Of a DNA stretch of 64,000 bases, positions 49,038 through 57,500 are shown piece after piece. Under the pieces are notes generated by a model, which saw nothing but the letters and a program-made list of their open reading frames with translations, was not told the origin of the DNA and made no database searches. Where the stretch lies: assembly GCA_938014245.1 (NCBI GenBank), contig CALLSD010000060.1, forward strand, positions 74,673-138,672, in the 5' to 3' direction. Each line of letters starts with the position of its first letter. The first letter of the stretch is position 1. The position numbers and the translations under genes were made by a program. Origin of the DNA: an uncultured Actinomyces sp. (GTDB lineage Bacteria > Actinomycetota > Actinomycetes > Actinomycetales > Actinomycetaceae).

Positions 49038-51308
49038 ATGATCGGGAGGCAAAGATATACGCCTGCTGCAAGAAGATCGGGGCTAGGAACAGCGGCGCGG
49101 CTCCTCGTCTATATCGCGGGAGTCGCAACGGTGAGCGCGCTCGCAATGAGCCCGAAACCAGCACATGCGCTATTTGAGGGCAACGGTCTCTACGTCAAAG
49201 GCGTCGGAGCACAATCAGTCGGCGGATTTTGGCTGGGGGCGTATACGGCGCCTCACAACGTTGAAACTCGCTACCCCGTCTGGTGCACGCACATGTGGCG
49301 AGCAAATCCTAAACCTCAAGACACCGCCTCAATCAGCGACCTCGGAGAATCAAAACGCTGGGGGCCAGACGAAATTGACCTCTCCACTGCGCAAATGGCG
49401 TGGCTCCTCGATCGCTATCAAGGAGACCGTCACCCAGAAAATCGTGCAGCGCTTTCCTTCCTCATCCACGCAAATTTTGAGGGTGATCAAGCGGGGAAGA
49501 ACACTCAGGATTCAGTCAACACTCTGGTCGATCGCGTTCGAGAGCAACTCCCTCAGGTCTATGAGAAGGCAAAAGACTACGTGCGTCAGGCACAAAAGGC
49601 AGCTGTGACGACCTATGAGAACGGAAGCGTCGAGTCGCGCACGCCTCGCAATGGTTTGCTCAAAGACCTGGGTGTGAAGAATGAGAAAGGGGAGTGGATC
49701 CCGGGCCTCAAATTGAAACTTATGCTCATTGGGCCTGCGCGCTTCACATCGACGGGAACATCGCAATGGGAAGGGACCACAAAAGAGACCGGAGTGAGCC
49801 TGGAGTGGGAAGCAACAGGAAACGGAAGCGTGAAATGGGAAGGGACATACGTCAACCCCGTTCGAACGACGCTCACGCGCTACGGTGTTCGCGCCGCAAC
49901 TCAAGACACGGCCTCGTACGGGAATAGGTCCGAGGGTGACAAGGAAGAAAAGCGTCTTAAAGGGGGAGAGTGGAAAGTCCTCATGGATTTTCAACCGATG
50001 CTCCGCTCGAAGGTCGAAGAATCGACTATTACCGGTCACCATCTTGCTGACACGATCACTGCTTTTGCAGACCCGAACTATGGGGACGGGACGTGGCTTC
50101 ATGACGACCACGGGCCTATTCCCGTAACTTTTGATGGAATCGCCTATGACTTAGGAGAAGAGCCCCCATCGTCGCCGGTTGATGGACGTTTGATCCCGCA
50201 AGACGCTCCGGTTATCGGGTACGCTTCAGCGGTTTTCGCTGGGGAAGGAACACAAACTGTAACAATCGATGTTCCTGAATCGGTGCATAAGCCCGGTTTC
50301 GTTTCTTGGGTGTGGAAAGTACGAAAGGATCATCAAGGTCAGTACGCTCCGTTGATCCATTCAGACTGGTCGGACCAGCTTGCCTTATCAACGGAAACCA
50401 GCGTCACTCCATGGAAAGTTCAGATCTACTCTGCAGCTCAGGTCAAAGAAACCCGTGGTGGAACGTATCTCATCGATGACCTGTGGGTGAGCGGTTTTCC
50501 GCAGTCTCATCCAGGTTGGGCGGGGCGAGAGCCTTTCGGAGCAGATGCGCCACGAATGCGCCACCGTCTTCTCTTCTTCCCTCAAGGACTTGAGGTCGCA
50601 GAAGAAAATCGCGATAGAGCAGAGGAAATCGGAAGCGTTGAGATTCCGGCGCGAAACGGCTACTTCCCTTCGCTAGGCGACCTCGCCTTCCGCGTGCAGC
50701 CAGAGCGAGTGGGGACCTACGTGTTTACTACCGAGTTTGATGGGGACAGTAGGGTAGCGGCGTATCGTTCTCCCGTTGATGACCCGCATGAACAGTACAC
50801 GCGCAAGGAAGGCCAGCCGATCGCGATCTCGACGCATGCGCGCGATGGCGCAGATTCGGACCAGATCGTTGCGGGCAGCGGTCCAGTGAGCATCGTCGAT
50901 AGCGTGTGCTACGAAGGCGTCGAGGCCGGGCGTGAATACACCCTCAACGCAACCCTTGTTGATCGCGAAACCGGAGTGCCCTTGTCGGACGAACACGGAC
51001 TGGTCAGCGCGCGCACGGAGTTTCGTGCTGACTCCTCAAAGGGGTGCGCTGAGGTTGTCTTCCATACGCAAGGAGAACAGCTTCGAGGAAAACAGCTTGT
51101 TGTTTTTGAGGATCTCTATCAAGGAAATGAAAGAGTCGCTTTTCATCGAGATATCAATTCGCGCGATCAAAGCGTGAAGGGGGAAGAACCGAAGAAACCT
51201 CGTATGGCGCGAACCGGGGTAGTCAGTAACTCGCTTGCGGCGATGGGGCTCCTCTTAGCGGGAATTGGGCTGGCCGTGCACCGAGTATCGCGACGCTGCG
51301 ACTCGTAG
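49038..51308 (+). CDS. VaFE repeat surface-anchored protein
   Basis: The 756-residue protein has a long signal peptide ending near PAHA (about residue 45). An N-terminal domain with YPVWCTHMW (Cys83) and STAQMAWLLDRY (Gln119) follows, reminiscent of Cys-Gln thioester adhesin domains. A beta-rich middle and a VaFE/Cna-B-like repeat come next (about 610-715, VDSVCYEGVEAGREYTL ... VFEDLYQGNERVAFH). The C-terminus is a sorting signal: PRMARTG, a hydrophobic helix (NSLAAMGLLLAGIGLAV) and HRVSRRC. The motif is MARTG, an unusual form of LPXTG. The protein should be linked to the wall and act in adhesion. AAAGGAAG precedes ATG 49038. Confidence 0.85.
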   Translation: MIGRQRYTPAARRSGLGTAARLLVYIAGVATVSALAMSPKPAHALFEGNGLYVKGVGAQSVGGFWLGAYTAPHNVETRYPVWCTHMWRANPKPQDTASISDLGESKRWGPDEIDLSTAQMAWLLDRYQGDRHPENRAALSFLIHANFEGDQAGKNTQDSVNTLVDRVREQLPQVYEKAKDYVRQAQKAAVTTYENGSVESRTPRNGLLKDLGVKNEKGEWIPGLKLKLMLIGPARFTSTGTSQWEGTTKETGVSLEWEATGNGSVKWEGTYVNPVRTTLTRYGVRAATQDTASYGNRSEGDKEEKRLKGGEWKVLMDFQPMLRSKVEESTITGHHLADTITAFADPNYGDGTWLHDDHGPIPVTFDGIAYDLGEEPPSSPVDGRLIPQDAPVIGYASAVFAGEGTQTVTIDVPESVHKPGFVSWVWKVRKDHQGQYAPLIHSDWSDQLALSTETSVTPWKVQIYSAAQVKETRGGTYLIDDLWVSGFPQSHPGWAGREPFGADAPRMRHRLLFFPQGLEVAEENRDRAEEIGSVEIPARNGYFPSLGDLAFRVQPERVGTYVFTTEFDGDSRVAAYRSPVDDPHEQYTRKEGQPIAISTHARDGADSDQIVAGSGPVSIVDSVCYEGVEAGREYTLNATLVDRETGVPLSDEHGLVSARTEFRADSSKGCAEVVFHTQGEQLRGKQLVVFEDLYQGNERVAFHRDINSRDQSVKGEEPKKPRMARTGVVSNSLAAMGLLLAGIGLAVHRVSRRCDS

Positions 51309-51351
51309 GGGCAGGGAATTCTTCTTCAATAAGCGCCCGCAAGGCAATACA

Positions 51352-51393
51352 AATGGGTGGTGGCGAAAACTTGAGTTTTCGCCACCACCCATT
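51352..51393. terminator. Very long bidirectional terminator
   Basis: A perfect 19-base-pair stem (51352-51370 with 51375-51393, loop TTGA) lies between the convergent VaFE and whiB1 genes. The arm carries AAAAC/GTTTT next to the loop and GGTGGTGGCG inside. It stops transcription from both sides. Confidence 0.88.
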
Positions 51394-51407
51394 GATGTAG
51401 GCAAAGA

Positions 51408-51656
51408 TCAGGACATGCGACGTGCGCGAGCCGCGCGGCGCTTGAGGGAGCGACGCTCTTCTTCGCTCATTCCACCCCACACTCCGGAATCCTGATTGTT
51501 CTCTAGGGCCCACTGCAGGCAGATCGCTTGAACTTCACACTCGCGACACACTGCCTTGGCTTCGGCCGCCTGCGCGATGGCTGGTCCCGTATTCCCGATA
51601 GGGAAGAAGAGCTCTGGGTCAACGCTGAGGCACGCGGCTTTACTCCGCCAATCCAT
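51408..51656 (-). CDS. whiB1: WhiB1-type iron-sulfur transcriptional regulator
   Basis: The 82-residue protein has the four cluster-binding cysteines Cys9, Cys37, Cys40 and Cys46, the WhiB turn GVWGG, and a basic C-terminus (KRRAARARRMS). The N-terminus MDWRSKAAC and DPELFFPIGNTGPA fit WhiB1, which in mycobacteria is essential, binds the sigma-A region 4 and responds to nitric oxide. A good ribosome binding site AAAGGAG lies before the ATG. A 23-base palindrome is found in its leader 26 bases upstream. It is convergent with the VaFE gene. Confidence 0.94.
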   Translation of the reverse strand: MDWRSKAACLSVDPELFFPIGNTGPAIAQAAEAKAVCRECEVQAICLQWALENNQDSGVWGGMSEEERRSLKRRAARARRMS

Positions 51657-51681
51657 TATGGGTACTCCTTTAAGAGCGTAA

Positions 51682-51704
51682 GCGCGGGCATTGAATGCCC
51701 GCGC
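51682..51704 (-). promoter_or_regulatory. 23-bp palindrome upstream of whiB1
   Basis: GCGCGGGCATT at 51682-51692 and AATGCCCGCGC at 51694-51704 are exact reverse complements around one G. It lies 26 bases before the whiB1 ATG and about 100 bases past the ATPase gene stop. No T run follows on the minus strand, so an operator or leader hairpin is as likely as a terminator for the upstream gene. Confidence 0.5.
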
Positions 51705-51801
51705 CGAACAAAAACAACAGTCTTTAGTTTCGGGGATTCAAAGTTGTATATCAAGAGTTACGAGACGATTAAATCGCAGAATTCATGTGCAAGGGATCAC
51801 T

Positions 51802-54800
51802 CTATTTAAAACTCAGGACGAAACGCCTAGCGGCGCCACGATGAATAATTACCCCCGAATAAGAATTCCAAGAATGCACATATAAAGAACTGGGAAAATC
51901 CTGGCAGCTTTGGGCGATGAAGCGCAGCGCGTCGCCGGAAGGGTTTGGGAAGAACAATAAATCGTGAGGCATGCTCAGTGCCTTTAACCAGCATGTTTGC
52001 TCGAAGTGATCAACAGAGCAACTCGGGTTTATTGTCTTTAGAACGCTAGCGAGAATAGAATTCTCCTCCCCGATTAATATGCATTTGCGCTCTGAAAATA
52101 GAAATCGTTTTAAGTGTGATCCATAACGAATTTCAATGCCTAAAACATGCATGTCAACGTCGATTTTTGTGCGAGATGCAACCGTCGTTTTCTTACTCAG
52201 CGGTGTCTTAGGGAAACTATGAATATATGGAGAGTCATGCCCTCTCCTCGTCATCATGCTTGAGTCTGGCCTTAGAGGTGTACCTATCGTAGTCGCTCCG
52301 GAAATTTCGAGGCTGCGATGCAGCATCGTCTCCCATGAACGTAGATCCATCACTAATTTGGGGCGAGAGTGCTCCACAGGCAGAGCCATCATTGTCTCTT
52401 GGGCAGAATTCCACAGATGCCCTGGTTGATTTGTTAGTTGAGCCTGCCCGATAAGCCCAGAATTGGAAGCAATGTCGCGAGAAGGAATGTCGTACCAATT
52501 GTGTTCGAAAGAACCGTAGCGCGAGCGATGGGCAAAAGTTCCTGAACCCTCGCCTGCTACCAGAATGACCTGAGTTCCATCGCAAGCGCGTGTGAATTGC
52601 CCCCACATCTGATGAGCACGTAAAACTCCGAAACACTCTTCCATCGAGTGAAGAACGTTGTCGATGTTCTCAATCCATAGAACGCAAGGGGAGTAGTCCG
52701 TGATTGCTTCGCAGAAAACGCCGAAATCAAGGACATTTCGGATGAGGAATGGATAAGACTTGCTTCCCGGTCCGCCTGGTTGCGTTCCAGCGCTTTCCGC
52801 TTCCAAGGACATTCCGTATACGGGCAATCCAAGCGCATCACTGAGTGCAAAGGCGCATGAACGTGCAATGCGTCCAAGCTTGAGGCGAGAACTTCCCACG
52901 CCACTGAGCAAAATATTTCCGTGTTTCCACACAAGTGGACTATGCGTGCCCGTATCGATTCCATCACGCAGCCCAAGAACGACACCTTCACACCCAGCTA
53001 TATTCATGTCCTTCAACTGAGCAGAGGGAATATGGGAGGGAAGCGGAGGGCACCATAAGGGAGGACTCTGAGCCATTGACGTCTGACATTCATCCGCGAA
53101 GCTGCTATCCCTGATTTTCCCAATGACGTCCTCAACATCGTGGCAGTACGCAAATTGCACTTCGTGACCAGAGCCGATGAATGCACGCCCGGGAATTCGC
53201 GGAATACGTGCGGCAGCCCCGCTACCGATGATGTCGAGCGATTCGGCCTCGGTAATAGTTCTTAAAGCGATTCGCAGCTCGGTGTTGGCGCGCATTGTCG
53301 TATTGACTGCGCCACTGGGGTGCTGGGTTGCATAAAGGAGATGGAGTCCCAAGGAACGACCTTGGGATGCAAGGCGAGAGAATATCTCCAGAGTCGTGGG
53401 ATGAAGGTCTGCAAGTACACGAAACTCATCGACAACGATCAGGATCCGGGGAGGGGGAAGTGGCGCTTTGCCTTCTCGATAGTGCTCGTACCACTGCTGG
53501 AGATCTTTGACCTGCAATTGGGCGAAATCAGCCTCTCGCTGAGCCAAACAAGAAGCTAAACCACGTAGTGCGCGAGCGGATTTCCCGGGATCAAGATCAG
53601 TGAGGACCGCCTCGGTGTGAGGGAGGCGAGCTAAGGGTGCAAGAGCCGAACCTCCTTTATAGTCAACCAAAACAAGACGGAGGCGAGCCGGCGAGTAGCG
53701 AGCGCATAAACCGAGAAGCCACGTGCGAAGTGCTTCTGATTTCCCGCTTCCTGTCGTCCCTGCAATAAGAGCGTGTGGCCCTTCGCTTACCAGATCGATG
53801 CTGACTTCTCCGGCGGAGTCTTGACCAATAGGAGCTCTCAGCAAGTAATCCGCATCAATTCCATTCCAGGAGAGCTCTGTGAAATCGCAGTCGTTGGGAA
53901 TGCTCGCGCACGAGCGGGCATGCGTGATCATCTGCCACCATGCCAGTGAAACCGGTGTTTGGTCTGCTGGTATTACGGCTTCGCACCAGGTGGGGAGCTG
54001 CGCGTAGCTGTATGCCCACGCGAGGTGAATTTCTTCCTTGACGCGCTTAGTTTCCGCGTCATGCGCTTGCCCCTGTGGTTTCCATTCATCTCCGAGGCCG
54101 TGGAGAAAAATGTGCATCGAGTCAGGTCCCGCTGTGCCAAGAATGAGGGGCGGAGAGTCGGTGAAGTGAAGATGGGCACCTCCTGCTTGCGTTGCGATTT
54201 GCGATGCAAACCAAAAGGCCATGAGCTGGGACTGCGAGCCAAGGGCTGCGTAATAGTGGTGCGATAAGGGCTCTTCTGTAAACGGATGTAGCCTGCCTGT
54301 TGCGGATTGGGAAGGAGTGGCCTCGGGAACCCCTGAAGGCTCAAGAAGCAAGGGTTTTCCACGTCCAACTAAAGAGGGATAAAGAGCGAATGGCCGAGAA
54401 GATCTGGTCGCGGATACGTGAAGGACTAAAGCCACAGCTGCGGCGTCGAGTCGTTTCCCGTGAGAGCCTTGGCGAGAATGTCGAAGCCCAAAGGAGAAGA
54501 GAATAACGGCCAGGGGAAGCACAGCAAGAACGAGATAACTCCTGTTTCCCACTCCCATCACGCTTATCCGCAGCCCCATGAACAGGACGATCGGAAGAAA
54601 ACCGATGAAAGACACCACTGGAAGAGCAAATCCTCTTCGCTGAACAGAACTAGGGAACGAAAGGACTGCCGGGCGAGCGCGATACGCGTAGAAGTCAGTT
54701 GAGCGTGAAAATCTGACTCGAACTTTCAACGCTGGACCTACGCGATAGGTGCGGGTGGGGCAGGCGCGTCTCCAGATTCCGAATCGCCGTGTTTTCACTG

Positions 54801-55020
54801 AAATCTGGCTCGATTCATCGCGAGGTATGAGCCGCATCCGTTGGTAGCGAGAGGAATCGCTGAGAGTTTCGCACTCGGCTGGGAATTGAGGAGGCGTGTT
54901 TCCTGGCAGGGCAATGATGCCTTGGTGGGGACCTCGAATGCATGCGAGATGCCATGGGGCACGCAGCGCAGCTTCTGGAAGAGAAGCAAGCTGTTCAGAA
55001 TCGGATTGTGAACCAGACAC
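51802..55020 (-). CDS. FHA-FtsK/SpoIIIE ATPase resembling EssC/EccC of type VII secretion
   Basis: The 1072-residue protein opens with an FHA-like segment (WHLACIRGPHQGIIALPGN, about 22-110). Two transmembrane helices follow (about 130-180). An FtsK/SpoIIIE ATPase domain with intact Walker A (LIAGTTGSGKSEALRTWL), LVDYKGGSALAPL, Walker B (RILIVVDEFRVL) and LLYATQHPSGAVN comes next. Two further domains are degenerate: GVGSSRLKLGRIA and CILIGEENSILASVL in place of Walker A, and VLWIENIDN in place of Walker B. FHA-TM-ATPase x3 is the layout of EssC. No WXG100 protein, EccB, EccD or EsaB-like gene is in the window. Start is GTG 55020, with a weak ribosome binding site. It is divergent from ligA. 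Confidence 0.82.
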   Translation of the reverse strand: MSGSQSDSEQLASLPEAALRAPWHLACIRGPHQGIIALPGNTPPQFPAECETLSDSSRYQRMRLIPRDESSQISVKTRRFGIWRRACPTRTYRVGPALKVRVRFSRSTDFYAYRARPAVLSFPSSVQRRGFALPVVSFIGFLPIVLFMGLRISVMGVGNRSYLVLAVLPLAVILFSFGLRHSRQGSHGKRLDAAAVALVLHVSATRSSRPFALYPSLVGRGKPLLLEPSGVPEATPSQSATGRLHPFTEEPLSHHYYAALGSQSQLMAFWFASQIATQAGGAHLHFTDSPPLILGTAGPDSMHIFLHGLGDEWKPQGQAHDAETKRVKEEIHLAWAYSYAQLPTWCEAVIPADQTPVSLAWWQMITHARSCASIPNDCDFTELSWNGIDADYLLRAPIGQDSAGEVSIDLVSEGPHALIAGTTGSGKSEALRTWLLGLCARYSPARLRLVLVDYKGGSALAPLARLPHTEAVLTDLDPGKSARALRGLASCLAQREADFAQLQVKDLQQWYEHYREGKAPLPPPRILIVVDEFRVLADLHPTTLEIFSRLASQGRSLGLHLLYATQHPSGAVNTTMRANTELRIALRTITEAESLDIIGSGAAARIPRIPGRAFIGSGHEVQFAYCHDVEDVIGKIRDSSFADECQTSMAQSPPLWCPPLPSHIPSAQLKDMNIAGCEGVVLGLRDGIDTGTHSPLVWKHGNILLSGVGSSRLKLGRIARSCAFALSDALGLPVYGMSLEAESAGTQPGGPGSKSYPFLIRNVLDFGVFCEAITDYSPCVLWIENIDNVLHSMEECFGVLRAHQMWGQFTRACDGTQVILVAGEGSGTFAHRSRYGSFEHNWYDIPSRDIASNSGLIGQAQLTNQPGHLWNSAQETMMALPVEHSRPKLVMDLRSWETMLHRSLEISGATTIGTPLRPDSSMMTRRGHDSPYIHSFPKTPLSKKTTVASRTKIDVDMHVLGIEIRYGSHLKRFLFSERKCILIGEENSILASVLKTINPSCSVDHFEQTCWLKALSMPHDLLFFPNPSGDALRFIAQSCQDFPSSLYVHSWNSYSGVIIHRGAARRFVLSFK

Positions 55021-55180
55021 TCTCGCTCAACTCTCTTTCCCAGGACCCTTCTGCTTCTCATCGCAGCATCTCAGGTGATCTGCGTGTTGTCGCAAATCGC
55101 CCTTGTTCTGTGGAAAACGCCGATACCGCGTCCGATCTGTGGAAAGTGGGCGCGCGCATTTGAAACGGGGAAATGACACA

Positions 55181-57481
55181 ATGGCGTCTATGAGCGAAGA
55201 GGAACGTCAGGTCTTAGATCACTACCGTCAACTCATTGCAGCCATCGAAGATGCTCGAGCCGCATATTACGATCGCGATGCGCCGGTGCTCTCGGATGCG
55301 GACTATGACCAGCTCTACCGTCAGCTCGAAGAATTTGAAGCGAAATATCCGCAGTACCGCAGCTCTGACTCTCCGACGACGCGTGTGGGAGGAGCAGCCT
55401 CCGATGCTTTCGCCCCCGTTCGTCACCTCCAGCAGATGACAAGTTTGGACGACGTTTTCTCCCTTGAAGAACTTGCCGCCTGGGAATTACGCATGGCGAA
55501 TGACACGGGCAGAGATGACTTGGACATGCTCACCGAGGTCAAGATCGACGGTCTTGCAGTGAATCTGCTCTACGAAAATGGTGTGCTGGTGCGCGCTGCG
55601 ACTCGTGGAGACGGATGGGTTGGCGAGGACGTCACCGCGAACGTTCTGACGATTTCTTCGATCCCGCACCGCCTCAGTGGCCTCGTTCCTGCGCGCGTGG
55701 AAATTCGCGGAGAGGTCTATTTTCCGACAAAGGATTTTGAAGCCTTCAACGAGGAACGCGTGCGCGCTGGCGACCCTCCCTTCGTCAATGCCCGCAACGC
55801 TGCTGCCGGGTCCTTGCGTCAGAAAGACCCACGAAAGACAGCCGAACGCCCTCTTGCCATGCTTGCCCACGGGATCGGAGCTGTCGAGGTTGGAGATACT
55901 TCTTTCGAGGTGCCCGACACTCTTTCAGGATGGTTCTCCTGTCTGAAGGAATGGGGAATGCCTGTTTCGCCTCACACCAAACTTCTGCGCGGGCGCGCCG
56001 CGATCGAGAAGCGAATCGCTGAGCTGGGAGCGCAGCGTCATTCTCTTGAACACGAAATCGATGGCGTCGTCGTCAAAATTAACGATCGCGCTATTCAGGC
56101 TTCCTTGGGGACGACCTCGCGTACTCCTCGCTGGGCCGCGGCCTATAAATTCCCTCCCGAAGAAGTCAACACGCGCCTCCTTGATATCCGAGTCCAAGTC
56201 GGACGCACTGGACGTGTCACCCCTTACGGCGTCATGGAGCGAATTCTTGTTGCCGGTTCACACGTTTCTCGGGCGACCTTGCACAATGCAAGCGAAGTCG
56301 AACGCAAGGGTGTTCTCATTGGTGATCTTGTCGTCTTGCGTAAAGCCGGCGATGTTATCCCTGAGATCGTCGCTCCGGTTGTTGCCGCACGGGATGGGAG
56401 TGAGTATCCCTTCGTGATGCCTGAGGTGTGTCCTTCGTGTGGGACTTCGCTCGCTCCGCAAAAAGAGGGTGATGTGGACTTGCGTTGTCCCAACCAAGCG
56501 GGTTGTCCGGCACAAATTACCGAGAGAATTGCACACTTGGGTGCGCGTTCGGCCTTGGATATTGAGGGTCTGGGGGACGAGGCCGCGCTTGCCCTTACCC
56601 AGCCGGAAAACAACCGCGACGAGGTGGCTGCTGCGCTCGCGGGTGGTGACATGGTGCTCCTTGAAGACGGAACACAATTGCGTCTTGCAGGAGTAGAGCA
56701 TCTCACTCATGCAGAGCTTATCGCCGACGCTGAGGCCCTCCTTCCCGCCCCTCAAACCCCGGTTCTTTCTTCTGAGAGCCAGGTGTTCAATCTTGACGCA
56801 GAACAACTTCGTGACGTCATGGTCTGGAAACCTGTCACTGCAGAAGGTGAAGCGACAGGGGACTGGATGCAAGTGCGCTACTTCTGGACAAAAGCAGTGG
56901 GGCGAAAAGCATCTGTTCCATCAAAGAATACGATGATGATGCTCGATCAAATCGAGCAGGCAAAACAGCGTCCCTTGGCGCGAATCCTGGTTGCTCTGTC
57001 AATTCGTCACGTTGGCCCCACAGCTGCTGCGGCACTTGCTGCCACCTTCCCCTCAATGGAGTTGCTCTCCAAGGCCTCGGTAGAAGAACTTGCCGAAGTT
57101 GAGGGTGTTGGCGCTGTTATCGCTCAGTCTCTCGTTGACTGGCTGGCGGTTCCTTGGCACCAAGATATTGTCCGCGCATGGGCGCAGGCGGGTGTGCGCA
57201 TGGAAGACGAAAAGCGCGATGACGTGGAGCAGGTTCTGGAGGGACTGACCATCGTCGTTTCCGGTTCAATGCCTGGATACACGCGAGAAGGCGCAAAGGA
57301 AGCAATCATCGCCCGCGGAGGTAAGGCCTCGGGATCAGTATCCAAAAAGACATCGTTGGTGATTGCAGGACCCGGATCGGGTTCCAAGGTTGCTAAAGCT
57401 GAGTCCCTTGGCGTTCCGGTGGTTGATGAAAGCTATTTCGAACGGGTTCTGCGCGACGGTCTTGCCGCGCTCGACGACTAG
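55181..57481 (+). CDS. ligA: NAD-dependent DNA ligase
   Basis: The 766-residue ligase has domain Ia (about 1-70), the adenylation domain with catalytic Lys121 (TEVKIDGLAVNLL), GDGWVGEDVT and EIRGEVYFPTKDF, the OB fold, a Cys4 zinc finger (VCPSCGTSLAP ... LRCPNQAGCPAQ), the HhH domain, and a C-terminal BRCT domain (LTIVVSGSMPGYTREGAKEA). Between the zinc finger and HhH domain it carries roughly 80 residues more than E. coli LigA (PENNRDEVAAALAGGDMVLL to KAVGRKASVPS). Start ATG 55181 is taken for its distance from the GGGGAAA site; ATG 55190 is an alternative. It is encoded singly and is expected to be essential. Confidence 0.95.
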   Translation: MASMSEEERQVLDHYRQLIAAIEDARAAYYDRDAPVLSDADYDQLYRQLEEFEAKYPQYRSSDSPTTRVGGAASDAFAPVRHLQQMTSLDDVFSLEELAAWELRMANDTGRDDLDMLTEVKIDGLAVNLLYENGVLVRAATRGDGWVGEDVTANVLTISSIPHRLSGLVPARVEIRGEVYFPTKDFEAFNEERVRAGDPPFVNARNAAAGSLRQKDPRKTAERPLAMLAHGIGAVEVGDTSFEVPDTLSGWFSCLKEWGMPVSPHTKLLRGRAAIEKRIAELGAQRHSLEHEIDGVVVKINDRAIQASLGTTSRTPRWAAAYKFPPEEVNTRLLDIRVQVGRTGRVTPYGVMERILVAGSHVSRATLHNASEVERKGVLIGDLVVLRKAGDVIPEIVAPVVAARDGSEYPFVMPEVCPSCGTSLAPQKEGDVDLRCPNQAGCPAQITERIAHLGARSALDIEGLGDEAALALTQPENNRDEVAAALAGGDMVLLEDGTQLRLAGVEHLTHAELIADAEALLPAPQTPVLSSESQVFNLDAEQLRDVMVWKPVTAEGEATGDWMQVRYFWTKAVGRKASVPSKNTMMMLDQIEQAKQRPLARILVALSIRHVGPTAAAALAATFPSMELLSKASVEELAEVEGVGAVIAQSLVDWLAVPWHQDIVRAWAQAGVRMEDEKRDDVEQVLEGLTIVVSGSMPGYTREGAKEAIIARGGKASGSVSKKTSLVIAGPGSGSKVAKAESLGVPVVDESYFERVLRDGLAALDD

Positions 57482-57500
57482 GCGCCGCAGGGAGAAACTC

